A DNA stretch of 64,000 nt from Streptomycetaceae bacterium. Lineage in GTDB: Bacteria > Actinomycetota > Actinomycetes > Nanopelagicales > Nanopelagicaceae. The position numbers were made by a program, and so were the translations under genes. The number at the start of each line of letters is the position of its first letter. The first letter of the stretch is position 1. Below, in pieces: positions 29,779 to 38,222 of this stretch. The notes beneath the pieces were generated by a model, which saw nothing but the letters and a program-made list of their open reading frames with translations, made no database searches and was not told the DNA's origin. Location of the stretch: NCBI GenBank assembly GCA_027483765.1, contig JAIXTW010000010.1, positions 62,001-126,000 of the forward strand, given 5' to 3'.

Positions 29779-31154
29779 TCTACCGCCTCCCCTTCACTCC
29801 ACTGTTCCGAAATAAATTCTGCTAACTCTTCCAACTTCTCTGAGCGAGAAGCTTTTACTAAAACCACATCGCCTTGACTAATGTTTCGCGCGATTTCACG
29901 TGCCTCATCCTTGCTCTCGCAGTGGAAAATAGAGGTGTGCGAGTTTTCCGCGAGTGAGCTCGCATACTCAGGTGCACCAATGCAGACCACATTGTCGATT
30001 CCAAGTTCAGATGCAAGGGTGCCAATAGCAGCGTGGTCAGATTGGGATGACTCGCCGAGTTCGCGCATCTTTCCCAAGAATGCCCACGACTCTCCCCCTC
30101 GTTCTTGTGCAAAGAGGGCTAACGTTTGCAGGGCCGCCACCATGGCTTCTGGGCTTGCGTTATAGGCATCATTGATGAGCAGCAAATGCGGGAGTTCAAT
30201 GATTTCCATCCGCCACTTTGCGCCGGACTCAGCCGTAGATAGTCCGCTAGCAATCTGATCGAGTGAGAGTCCGAGTTCTGTTGCAACAGCTGCTACCGCA
30301 AGTGCATTAGCCACTTGATGAAGCCCCACGATTCGAAGTCCTACCGCAGTTCTACCTTCAGGTGTAATCAAATCGAAATGGGCACGGCCCTCTCGAAATT
30401 CGATATCTGTTGCGCGTATTTCGCAGCTGCTCTCTTCACCAAAGAACACATTCTTACCGCCATGCAATGAAGCCATCTTCGGCGTGAATTCATCATACGT
30501 TCCCAGAATCGCAACAGCACTGGGCGCTAGCGCTGAGATTAATTCAGATTTGGTGCGGGCAATCATTTCTACTGAACCAAATTCACCGATATGCGCTGAT
30601 CCAACTTTGAGAACGACACCAATATTGGGCTCTGCTATCGCAGCTAACTTTGCGATATCACCTAGATGTCGTGCACCCATCTCCACAATGCAGAAGCGAG
30701 TCTCTTGCGTGCACTCTAGTAATGAAATCGGGGCTCCAAGATCATTGTTGTAATTTCCAGAGGGAGCCACAGTGGGTGCAACATTGGAGAGAACTGATGT
30801 GAGCAACTCTTTGGTAGTTGTCTTGCCTTGTGATCCCGTGATTCCAATAACTGTGAGTTCTGATAATTGAACTCGAACGTGGTGTGCTAATTTACCTAGT
30901 GCAACAGTGACATCATCAACTGTGATGTGAGATCCAGGAACCGATCTACTTCCTACCGTTAGGACAGCGCCATGGGCCCGTGCATCTTCGACAAAATCAT
31001 GTCCATCCAGGTGCTCGCCCTTGATTGCAAGGAAGATTGATCCAGCGACTGCTTTTTGGGAATTGAGTACAGGTGCTTTTGTTACCGTGACATCAGCACC
31101 ATGAAGTTTTCCTCCGACAATCTCAGCAATCTCTGAGGCAAGAATCGAAATCAT
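29775..31154 (-). CDS. murF: UDP-MurNAc-tripeptide--D-alanyl-D-alanine ligase
   Basis: Adds D-Ala-D-Ala to finish the stem peptide. The 459-residue ligase shows the P-loop [29 protein letters not shown], and [16 protein letters not shown] near residue 325. The ATG overlaps the murE stop as ATGA. Confidence 0.96.
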   Translation of the reverse strand: MISILASEIAEIVGGKLHGADVTVTKAPVLNSQKAVAGSIFLAIKGEHLDGHDFVEDARAHGAVLTVGSRSVPGSHITVDDVTVALGKLAHHVRVQLSELTVIGITGSQGKTTTKELLTSVLSNVAPTVAPSGNYNNDLGAPISLLECTQETRFCIVEMGARHLGDIAKLAAIAEPNIGVVLKVGSAHIGEFGSVEMIARTKSELISALAPSAVAILGTYDEFTPKMASLHGGKNVFFGEESSCEIRATDIEFREGRAHFDLITPEGRTAVGLRIVGLHQVANALAVAAVATELGLSLDQIASGLSTAESGAKWRMEIIELPHLLLINDAYNASPEAMVAALQTLALFAQERGGESWAFLGKMRELGESSQSDHAAIGTLASELGIDNVVCIGAPEYASSLAENSHTSIFHCESKDEAREIARNISQGDVVLVKASRSEKLEELAEFISEQWSEGEAVE

Positions 31155-32650
31155 TTTTTAGCCTCAATCGCCAGCGCCAATTTAATTCGGTCATCAAACG
31201 GGGTAACTACCCCGGCAATCTCTTGCCCACCTTCATGACCCTTACCCAAAATCAAAACTGTATCTCCATCGTTAGCCAGGTTTACCGCGTACGAAATCGC
31301 AGCTGTGCGGTCTTCAATAGTTTTTGATGGCGATTCAACAGTCACACTGCTTGTCATTTGCCGCAAAATCTCCGCCGGGTTTTCATTACGTGGGTTATCG
31401 CTGGTAAAGATGGCAATATCGCTGCCGCTCACCAGCGCCTCCCCCATCAGGCTGCGCTTAGACGTATCGCGATCGCCACCGCAACCGAGCACGGCGATGA
31501 TTTTGCCCGTTGTAAATTCTCGCGCTGCGCTAAGAACATTTGATACCGCATCAGGTGAATGCGCAAAATCAACCAAGGCAGTGAACTTCTGTCCCAGCGA
31601 AACCTGATCCAGTCGACCCGGCGCTCCGGTCAGAGCGGGTATAAGTGCTGCAATTTCAATTGGGTCGATACCTGATTCGTGAGCTATCGCAACTGCCATC
31701 AACAAGTTATCTAAGTTATAGCGTCCGAGCAATTGCGTCTTACTTTCAATCAAAATTCCACCGGTACCGCGAATGCTTAGCTCGATTGCTGAAGACGCCT
31801 GATGGATTCGAGTGAAGTGCCACTGCGCCGATGTATCACTTCGTGAGAGTGAGACAAATGGAATCTCAGATTGCGCAGCTAGTCGTGCGCCGTATTCATT
31901 ATCAATATTGATAAAGCCGAGATCGGCATATTCGAAGCGAAATAACTTTGCCTTAGCCTGGAAATAGCTCTCCATATCCTGATGAAAATCAAGGTGATCT
32001 TGGGACAAGTTCGTAAATCCAACAATCGCAAAATGAGAAGCCTTTACGCGATTCAAAGACAAGGCATGGCTTGAAACTTCCATGACGAGGTGGCGCATAT
32101 GTCTTTCGCGCATTACCGCCGCAATTGACTGGAGCTCTGGCGCTTCTGGGGTTGTTCTCGCACTCTTAAGTACTTCTGCCGCAATTCTTGTATCAACAGT
32201 GCCAATCAATCCCGTCGATCGACCTGCAGCTTCGAAGAGTTGATAAAGCAGCGTTGAAACCGTGGTCTTGCCATTGGTGCCCGTGATTCCGATTGCTCCC
32301 AGATCACGAGTGGGATCTTTATATAAAGATGATGCAATTACTGCGCCGGCGTGACGCACATCGTTGACCACAAGTGTCGGCACATCTTTAGAGCGCACTG
32401 CACCAGCCGAATCTGTAACAACCGCAACCGCGCCACGAGCCACAGCTGAATCGATGAAATCTGAACCATGAACTTTTGCCCCAGGAATTGCTAGAAAGAT
32501 ATCGCCAGGGATTACTTCGGAATCACTATGAACTACTCCCGTGATTTCAATACCTTTCAATGCAGTGCTGTCTGCTTCCAGATTTTCTGCGCTTACAAGT
32601 TGCGCCACCTCAAGCAGATTGAGGGAGAAATTTGCAAGCGGGCGGATCAT
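31151..32650 (-). CDS. murE: UDP-MurNAc-L-alanyl-D-glutamate--diamino acid ligase
   Basis: Adds the third stem residue to UDP-MurNAc-L-Ala-D-Glu. The 499-residue ligase shows GITGTNGKTTVSTLLYQL, the carbamylated-lysine region and the C-terminal TSDNPRNENPAEI near residue 415. The DNPR motif is the pattern of meso-diaminopimelate-specific MurE enzymes; lysine enzymes differ there, so meso-DAP is the likely substrate. It overlaps ftsI by 4 bp. Confidence 0.96.
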   Translation of the reverse strand: MIRPLANFSLNLLEVAQLVSAENLEADSTALKGIEITGVVHSDSEVIPGDIFLAIPGAKVHGSDFIDSAVARGAVAVVTDSAGAVRSKDVPTLVVNDVRHAGAVIASSLYKDPTRDLGAIGITGTNGKTTVSTLLYQLFEAAGRSTGLIGTVDTRIAAEVLKSARTTPEAPELQSIAAVMRERHMRHLVMEVSSHALSLNRVKASHFAIVGFTNLSQDHLDFHQDMESYFQAKAKLFRFEYADLGFINIDNEYGARLAAQSEIPFVSLSRSDTSAQWHFTRIHQASSAIELSIRGTGGILIESKTQLLGRYNLDNLLMAVAIAHESGIDPIEIAALIPALTGAPGRLDQVSLGQKFTALVDFAHSPDAVSNVLSAAREFTTGKIIAVLGCGGDRDTSKRSLMGEALVSGSDIAIFTSDNPRNENPAEILRQMTSSVTVESPSKTIEDRTAAISYAVNLANDGDTVLILGKGHEGGQEIAGVVTPFDDRIKLALAIEAKK

Positions 32651-34452
32651 TGGCTTTTCGTCGCAATCTGTGTGACTCGCGCACGTGCTAACTCAGATTT
32701 GGTCAGCGCTACCGGAAGTACTTTTGTTCCAGTAGGTGCAACGTGTTCTGATTTCAGAACAAAAGACATAACCTTTTTAAACACCGGACCACCAAGCGCC
32801 CCACCAAAGTGACCATTCTTTGGGTCTTGCAGGGTCACGCTAATAACATAACGAGGGGCATCAGCGGGTGCGAACCCGATAAATGATGCGGTGTAGCCGC
32901 TATAACGCCCAGTTCTTTCATCGTAACGGTTTGCAGTTCCGGTTTTGCCAGCTACGCGATATCCCGGGATAGCTGCACTTGGCGCAGTTCCATGAGCAGA
33001 AACTACGCTCTCCATCATGATGCGTAATTTTACTGCTGTATCTTCGCTAATCACGCGGGTAGAACTTCTATTTGCTGCGGGCGTGAAATGTCCTGATGCA
33101 TCACTTGTTCCAGCAATAACTGTAGGTGAAACGCGAACTCCATTGTTTGCAATTGTGGCAAATACACTTGTGGCCTGCATTGCCGTCACTGAGTACCCTT
33201 GACCAAAGGCAACTGTTGGCGCCGTTGTTCTCGACCAATTTGAAACTGGACGAAGGATTCCAGCTGACTCGCCAGGTAATCCAGAACCTGTTTTCGAGCC
33301 AATTCCAAATTTTCTCAAGTAGTTATATAAAGTGTCATTGCTAATCGTTTCGCCAACTTGAATGGTGCCGGTATTACTAGATACGGCGAGAATTCCCGAT
33401 GTAGTTAAATGCTGAATCGGATGCTTGTCATGATCATGGAATGCTTCTCCGCCGCGTTTAATCATGTAAGGAACAGTAAAGACCGTTGTTGGCGTGACCG
33501 TCTTCTCTTCCAGGGCTGCAGCTAGAGTCATTACCTTGCCCGTTGAACCTGGTTCATAGACATCTTGCACAGATGGGTTTCGCATCAATGAAAGATCTAC
33601 CGACTTTGTATTGTTTGGATTAAATGTTGGGGCTGTTGCATGAGCGACAATCTCGCCTGTCTTTGGATTCATCACAATAACCGTGCCATTTGATGCCGCT
33701 GAATCCTTTACCGCCTTAGCAATCGCTTCGGCGGCAACCCACTGAACATCGCGATTAATTGTGAGGCGGATATTTGTTCCTGATTTAGCGGCTACTAGTT
33801 CTTGCTGAGAACCCGGGATTTCAGCGCCAGCTCCACGAGCAAAGGAGTAGCGACCCTCAGTGCCAGTGATTAATGAGTTCAGGCCAGATTCAAGACCCGA
33901 AGCTCCAATTCCATCAGCACGTACAAATCCAATGAGTGAAGAGACAAGTGAGCCCGATGGATACTCACGAATGAAGACGCGTTCTGGAAAGAAGCCAATG
34001 ATTCGCTGATCGAGTTCTTTACTCTCAAGTGTTTTGTTGTATTCATAGAGCGCCTCGGTGAGTTCATCCCACATTGCCGGACGGGCATTCTTGAGAACGA
34101 TTGAGTACTTTCGAGTTCCAGTAATGCTTGTCTCTATATCTTCAGCAGGCAGTCTTAAAATCGGAGCGACAAAGGCGGCAACGCGGGCTGGATCTGTAAT
34201 CTGAGTTTGATCAACCACAATATTGATGGCAGATACGCTGCGCGCAAAACCAACCCCATTAACATCGGTGATTTCACCACGTGGAGCTGGAATAACTCTG
34301 GTGGATTGCATCTCATTGGCAGCTTTTGCTTGATAGTCGCTGGCTTGAACAACCTGCACTCTGATCAGTTGGATGGCAAGAAGAATAAGGACACCGAAAA
34401 TTATTGTTACCAAGATTGCAATGCGAGATTGAGCTAGACGCAGATTACCCAT
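32647..34452 (-). CDS. ftsI: septal transpeptidase FtsI (class B PBP3)
   Basis: Cross-links septal peptidoglycan with FtsW. The 601-residue protein has one N-terminal membrane helix (residues about 11-33, AILVTIIFGVLILLAIQLI), a dimerisation domain, and a transpeptidase domain with the SxxK serine in EPGSTGKVMTLAAALE, the SxN motif in VSSNTG and the KTG motif in VAGKTGTANRYDE. The start MGNLRLAQSR at 34452 gives an 8-bp overlap with ftsL; an ATG at 34482 lies inside ftsL and is less likely. Confidence 0.96.
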   Translation of the reverse strand: MGNLRLAQSRIAILVTIIFGVLILLAIQLIRVQVVQASDYQAKAANEMQSTRVIPAPRGEITDVNGVGFARSVSAINIVVDQTQITDPARVAAFVAPILRLPAEDIETSITGTRKYSIVLKNARPAMWDELTEALYEYNKTLESKELDQRIIGFFPERVFIREYPSGSLVSSLIGFVRADGIGASGLESGLNSLITGTEGRYSFARGAGAEIPGSQQELVAAKSGTNIRLTINRDVQWVAAEAIAKAVKDSAASNGTVIVMNPKTGEIVAHATAPTFNPNNTKSVDLSLMRNPSVQDVYEPGSTGKVMTLAAALEEKTVTPTTVFTVPYMIKRGGEAFHDHDKHPIQHLTTSGILAVSSNTGTIQVGETISNDTLYNYLRKFGIGSKTGSGLPGESAGILRPVSNWSRTTAPTVAFGQGYSVTAMQATSVFATIANNGVRVSPTVIAGTSDASGHFTPAANRSSTRVISEDTAVKLRIMMESVVSAHGTAPSAAIPGYRVAGKTGTANRYDERTGRYSGYTASFIGFAPADAPRYVISVTLQDPKNGHFGGALGGPVFKKVMSFVLKSEHVAPTGTKVLPVALTKSELARARVTQIATKSQ

Positions 34453-34855
34453 TAGCCACCCCTGTAACAGGTGTGAGATCAAGGAAAATTGGCGTCTCAG
34501 ATGGGAGCATTCCTAGACCCATTGCCGCAGCTGCAAGTTTCTCTGGCGCAGCATGCGAGTCAATTAAACGATTGATGGCATCGCGTTCATCTGCAACTTG
34601 CTTCGCTTCGTATTTCAGATTTGAGAGGGTAAAAGCATCCTGCGCCAATAACGTATTGATGCCAAGGAGTGCGAGAAATCCGACCAAGCTCACTATCGTG
34701 AGGAACTTTGCAAAGTATTTCTGAGTAGCACGTGCACCGCTGTTTACGTCAGGGAAGAGACCAAGAATTACTTCTGCTGTTCGCTCCGTTACCGGTTTGC
34801 GGTTCTTGATGGGAGTGCGCGAAGGTAGAAAGGCGCGGGCAGTTGCGAATGACAT
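34445..34855 (-). CDS. ftsL: FtsL-like divisome protein
   Basis: A 136-residue bitopic protein: basic N terminus, one membrane helix (residues about 50-70, FLTIVSLVGFLALLGINTLLA) and a periplasmic coiled-coil-like segment (FTLSNLKYEAKQVADERDAINRL). Sequence is poorly conserved in this family; the call rests on topology and the position between rsmH and ftsI, where actinobacteria encode FtsL. The start overlaps the rsmH stop (TAATG). Confidence 0.85.
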   Translation of the reverse strand: MSFATARAFLPSRTPIKNRKPVTERTAEVILGLFPDVNSGARATQKYFAKFLTIVSLVGFLALLGINTLLAQDAFTLSNLKYEAKQVADERDAINRLIDSHAAPEKLAAAAMGLGMLPSETPIFLDLTPVTGVANG

Positions 34856-35796
34856 TACGCTGCCACCCTTTCAATTGCACGCAGACGAACAGAGGCAGAA
34901 CGAGGGTTGCTCGCCAGCTCTTGCTCTGATGGGGTTTCACTTGAACGAAAGACAAGTGAAAACTTCGCAGCATATTCAGGAAGTTCGATTGGAAGATTGC
35001 GCGGGCTCTTGGAAGTCGAAGCCTCTGCAAAAATCTCTTTCACGATGCGATCTTCGAGCGATTGGAAAGACATAACTACAAGGCGTCCTCCGACCATTAA
35101 TAAATCAAGGGCATCTGGCAGTGCGCGTGAGATTGCACCAAGTTCGTCATTAGCTTCAATACGCAGGGCCTGGAAGGTGCGCTTAGCTGGGTTTCCACCC
35201 GTACGACGAGTGGCGGCGGGAATACTCTCTTTTACTAAAGTAGCGAGTTCGGTCGTCGAATTTAGAGGTGCCTTGGCACGGGCCTTCACTATGTTTTCAA
35301 CAATGCGAGTTGCAAACTTTTCTTCTCCGTAGGTGCGAAGAATCTGTACCAGTTTTCCTGGCTCATACGTATTTACGATTTCAGATGCTGTAATTCCTTG
35401 ACTGCGATCCATCCGCATATCAAGGGGGGCATCCTGTGAGTATGAGAATCCACGTTCTGATTCATCGAGTTGCATCGATGAAACACCAAGATCGAAGAGC
35501 GCTCCGTTTATATTCTTGTAGCCAAATCCTTTTGCAACGGTAGTAATCTGATCAAAGACGCAGTGTGCGGTTTTGACGCGATCTGCAAATGGGGCAAGTC
35601 TTTCTTGCGCACGCCCGAGCGCATTTTCGTCGCGGTCAATACCGATTACTGTGAGATTTTCAAATCTTGCGAGAAGGGCTTCAGTATGCCCACCCAGTCC
35701 TAGCGTGGCATCGATTACTACTGGATTCTCAGATTGAGCGATTGCGGGTGCAAGAAGATCAACGCATCGATCGCGCATCACAGATATGTGTGCCAT
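34855..35796 (-). CDS. rsmH: 16S rRNA (cytosine1402-N4)-methyltransferase
   Basis: Methylates N4 of C1402 in the 16S rRNA decoding centre. The 313-residue protein shows the SAM-binding VIDATLGLGGHTEALLARF near residue 27, IGIDRDENALGRA, the ALFDLGVSSMQLDESERGFSY family signature and the C-terminal VMSFQSLEDRIVKE. A GGGGGAG ribosome-binding site precedes the ATG, and the mraW RNA element lies immediately upstream. Confidence 0.97.
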   Translation of the reverse strand: MAHISVMRDRCVDLLAPAIAQSENPVVIDATLGLGGHTEALLARFENLTVIGIDRDENALGRAQERLAPFADRVKTAHCVFDQITTVAKGFGYKNINGALFDLGVSSMQLDESERGFSYSQDAPLDMRMDRSQGITASEIVNTYEPGKLVQILRTYGEEKFATRIVENIVKARAKAPLNSTTELATLVKESIPAATRRTGGNPAKRTFQALRIEANDELGAISRALPDALDLLMVGGRLVVMSFQSLEDRIVKEIFAEASTSKSPRNLPIELPEYAAKFSLVFRSSETPSEQELASNPRSASVRLRAIERVAA

Positions 35797-35833
35797 CTTC
35801 TCCCCCGTTCTATGTACTCTGCTTAGCTGTACA

Positions 35834-35952
35834 AGCGCTCAGTTCTGGTCACCGCCGGCCGACGGATCTATTTCGATAGCGACGCCGGGGAAGGGACGTC
35901 GCTGCCGACCCAATTGGTAAGGAGAGGTCGGCGGTGGCCACAAATGAGCGCT
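35834..35952 (-). ncRNA. mraW RNA motif (structured 5' leader of rsmH)
   Basis: The 227-bp gap between mraZ and rsmH folds into a long hairpin on the minus strand. Outer arms AGCGCTCA (35834-35841) and TGAGCGCT (35945-35952) pair perfectly; after an internal loop, GGTCACCGCCG (35847-35857) pairs with CGGCGGTGGCC (35929-35939) with one G-U pair. A nested hairpin pairs AGCGACG (35878-35884) with CGTCGCT (35897-35903). A structured RNA at this spot upstream of mraW (rsmH) is known from actinobacteria as the mraW RNA motif; its ligand or function is not established. Assignment rests on location, structure and phylum. Confidence 0.75.
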
Positions 35953-35965
35953 CTATTTAATTTTT

Positions 35966-35983
35966 CTTACTTACTTACTTATT
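35966..35983. repeat. short tandem tetranucleotide repeat
   Basis: CTTACTTACTTACTTATT on the plus strand contains three to four copies of TTAC/CTTA. It lies just upstream (in the rsmH direction) of the mraW RNA and so probably within or beside the promoter or leader of rsmH. Confidence 0.8.
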
Positions 35984-36023
35984 CAGTTGTACTTCTTTGT
36001 GATAAATATTTTTTGCTGATGTT

Positions 36024-36455
36024 TTAAAAAAGTCCCGGAAAAACTTCTTCAGAAACATCAGCAAAACTCTTTTCGCGATCAGCGAGATATTCATTCCAGG
36101 CAGCGCTATCCCAAATTTCAACGCGAGTATTTGCACCGATTACGACGCACTCTTTTTCAAGGCCCGCATACGTGCGAAGTCCTTGTGGAATAGTCACGCG
36201 CCCTTGGCGATCAGGAATTTCATCGTGCGCCCCGGCAAACATCACGCGCTGGTAATCGCGAGCGCTCTTTGCAGTTACTGGTGCCTGGCGCAAAGTTTCT
36301 GTAATCGTTGCGAATTCAGTTGCTGGAAATACGTAGAGGCAACGCTCTTGACCTTTAGTGATGACAAGTCCGGGTGAGAGCTCTTCACGGAATTTAGCGG
36401 GAAGGATGAGGCGGCCTTTTTCATCAAGGCGCGGTTCGTGAGTACCGAGAAACAT
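36024..36455 (-). CDS. mraZ: transcriptional regulator MraZ
   Basis: DNA-binding regulator of the dcw cluster with two AbrB-like SpoVT domains. From [15 protein letters not shown] the protein has 143 residues, the family's usual length; the conserved [13 protein letters not shown] and [13 protein letters not shown] copies mark the two domains. The ATG at 36455 is chosen over 36476 because family members begin MFLG. Direct repeats resembling MraZ boxes lie about 50 bp upstream, so it probably controls its own operon. Confidence 0.96.
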   Translation of the reverse strand: MFLGTHEPRLDEKGRLILPAKFREELSPGLVITKGQERCLYVFPATEFATITETLRQAPVTAKSARDYQRVMFAGAHDEIPDRQGRVTIPQGLRTYAGLEKECVVIGANTRVEIWDSAAWNEYLADREKSFADVSEEVFPGLF

Positions 36456-36505
36456 CCCTTTGAACCCCTTCCCCAAGTGGTCTGAGCGTGAATTCCCCGC
36501 TCAAT

Positions 36506-36525
36506 TCCCCACTTTACACCACTTT
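36506..36525 (-). promoter_or_regulatory. MraZ box repeats upstream of mraZ
   Basis: The minus strand reads AAAGTGGTGT followed directly by AAAGTGGGGA, two 10-bp direct repeats, then a degenerate third unit with GCGGGG. MraZ is known to bind tandem GTGG/TGGG-type repeats at its own promoter in other bacteria, so this is a likely autoregulatory site. Confidence 0.65.
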
Positions 36526-36597
36526 CCTCCTTTTTTCTCCACTTTCTGCCATTATTTTCCCTCGCCCTCCCCCAGCCTCCCGGGGTAAAAAAGGGCG

Positions 36598-36627
36598 TAA
36601 AAAAGCCCCGACCATATGGCCAGGGCT
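36598..36627 (-). terminator. Rho-independent terminator of the DUF3040 transcript
   Basis: On the minus strand AGCCCTGGCC, loop ATAT, GGTCGGGGCT form a 10-bp stem with G-U pairs, followed by a run of six T. It lies about 20 bp after the DUF3040 stop and separates this gene from the mraZ promoter. Confidence 0.8.
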
Positions 36628-36647
36628 GGTCGAGCAGATTTCGCTAC

Positions 36648-36995
36648 CTACATATCTCGCTGATCCCAACGCTCATCTAGGCGCTGCGAGAGAGATTTAC
36701 GGGAGGATTTAGCACGTGGAGCGCCTTTTGTGAGCGCGCCAAGGGAGCGAATCAGGGTCAGGACCCCGCTTAAAGCAATCAGGAAGCCGACTACCCCTAC
36801 TGGAGTTGTCTTAGAGACCAGACCCCCGAGAATCACAGCAAGGCCGATCAGGACAAGGAAGATAGCTATGAGCAATCGCGGCTTAGTTGCCGTCATTGTT
36901 GAGCCAGTTAACTTTGACTCGAGCCCCGGATCATCGGTGGCAAGGGCTGCTTCCATCTCGGCCAGTAAGCGGCGCTCGCGATCAGATAAAGACAT
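36648..36995 (-). CDS. DUF3040-family membrane protein
   Basis: A 115-residue protein beginning MSLSDRERRLLAEMEAAL, the conserved N-terminal motif of DUF3040, followed by two membrane helices (about residues 40-62 and 66-88) and a basic tail. The family is actinobacterial and of unknown function, often next to mraZ. The start at 36995 is favoured by the motif and by a TACAGT hexamer exactly 6 nt upstream, which predicts a leaderless message; an in-frame ATG at 37013 is less likely. Confidence 0.88.
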   Translation of the reverse strand: MSLSDRERRLLAEMEAALATDDPGLESKLTGSTMTATKPRLLIAIFLVLIGLAVILGGLVSKTTPVGVVGFLIALSGVLTLIRSLGALTKGAPRAKSSRKSLSQRLDERWDQRDM

Positions 36996-37001
36996 AAACA
37001 C

Positions 37002-37007
37002 ACTGTA
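37002..37007 (-). promoter_or_regulatory. probable -10 element of the DUF3040 gene
   Basis: Minus-strand TACAGT, six bases (GTGTTT), then ATG at 36995. The spacing implies a leaderless transcript and supports the shorter start. Confidence 0.6.
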
Positions 37008-37037
37008 GAACACTTCTTTTTCTTACGCTAGTTAGAC

Positions 37038-38222
37038 CTATTCGTCGTCGGAATTACCGGAAATGAGGCGACCTGGACGCACGCTGCCACGGCCAAAGCG
37101 GGCCTTGGCCTTATCGATAGCGGTATCGGCATCACGCCAGCCGCGATCGCGGGCTCCGAGTTCGAGCTGCACCGGCGCCTCTGCCAGCAGATTGCTTAGC
37201 GATACCCCGACTAAACGAATACGTGCACCCTCGTTACGCAGCGCTAGATATAACTTTTTAACTATCTCGTACGTTTCTTGGGTGCTATCAATTCCAATGG
37301 GAAGCGTCTTAGCTCGGCTCAGCGTTGTGAAATCTGCAAACTTAATCTTCATGGTGATTGTCTTGGCAAATAAACCCCGCTCTCGAAGTCGAGCTGTTGC
37401 TTTCTCTGACATGCGCAGGAGTTCGGCCAAAATTTCTTCTGGGTTATCGAGATCGCGCGAAAAAGTTTCTTCGTTGCCAATGCTCTTCTCCGGTTCATCT
37501 GGAATCACATCGCGATAATCGCGCCCCCATGCAAGTTCATAAAGTGATTCACCAGTGGCATCACCGAGTGCGCGAATAAGTGTTGAACGTGGAGTGTTGG
37601 CGATATCAGCAACAGTATGAAGTCCAAGTCGATCGAGTGATTCAGCCGTTTTGGGACCTACCCCCCAGAGTGCGCGTACCGGAAGTGGATGTAAGAACTC
37701 AAGGATTCGATCCGATTTTATCTCCAGCATGCCATTGGGTTTGCAGTGTTGGGATGCTAGCTTGGCGATGAATTTAGATTGTGCAATTCCTACCGAACAG
37801 GTAATTCCTTCTTCTTGCTCCACTTGTTCGCGGATTTTGGTAGCAATCTTGCGACCATCGCCAAATAATTTCTGCGACCCCGTGACATCAAGAAATGCTT
37901 CGTCGAGTGAAATGGGCTCAACAAGGGGTGTAAATGAGTTAAAGATTGTCATAACCCGCTCTGAAATTTCGGCATAACGGTGATGTTCAGGTGCGATAAA
38001 GATTGCATGTGGCGCCATACGTTTTGCTCGCCCCACTGGCATAGCAGCGCGAATACCGAATTTGCGGGCTTCATAGTTTGCTGACAGCACTACACCTCGT
38101 ACACCAGCGCCCACAACAAGTGCTTTGCCTTTATATTGCGGGTTATCAAGCTCGGCAACAGATGCATAGAAGGCATCCATATCTACATGCAAGATTGTTG
38201 CTTGCTGCAGTTCTTCGCTCAT
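37038..38222 (-). CDS. dinB: DNA polymerase IV (Y family)
   Basis: Translesion DNA polymerase of 394 residues. Catalytic carboxylates are intact: D14 in HVDMDAFYASV and D107/E108 in ISLDEAF; the steric gate is Tyr19. Thumb and little-finger domains follow, with a QLEL segment near residue 356 that could contact the sliding clamp. The ATG overlaps the dnaE2 stop by 4 bp, so it belongs to the LexA-box operon. In many actinobacteria this slot is taken by the catalytically inactive ImuB; here the active residues point to a true Pol IV. Confidence 0.94.
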   Translation of the reverse strand: MSEELQQATILHVDMDAFYASVAELDNPQYKGKALVVGAGVRGVVLSANYEARKFGIRAAMPVGRAKRMAPHAIFIAPEHHRYAEISERVMTIFNSFTPLVEPISLDEAFLDVTGSQKLFGDGRKIATKIREQVEQEEGITCSVGIAQSKFIAKLASQHCKPNGMLEIKSDRILEFLHPLPVRALWGVGPKTAESLDRLGLHTVADIANTPRSTLIRALGDATGESLYELAWGRDYRDVIPDEPEKSIGNEETFSRDLDNPEEILAELLRMSEKATARLRERGLFAKTITMKIKFADFTTLSRAKTLPIGIDSTQETYEIVKKLYLALRNEGARIRLVGVSLSNLLAEAPVQLELGARDRGWRDADTAIDKAKARFGRGSVRPGRLISGNSDDE

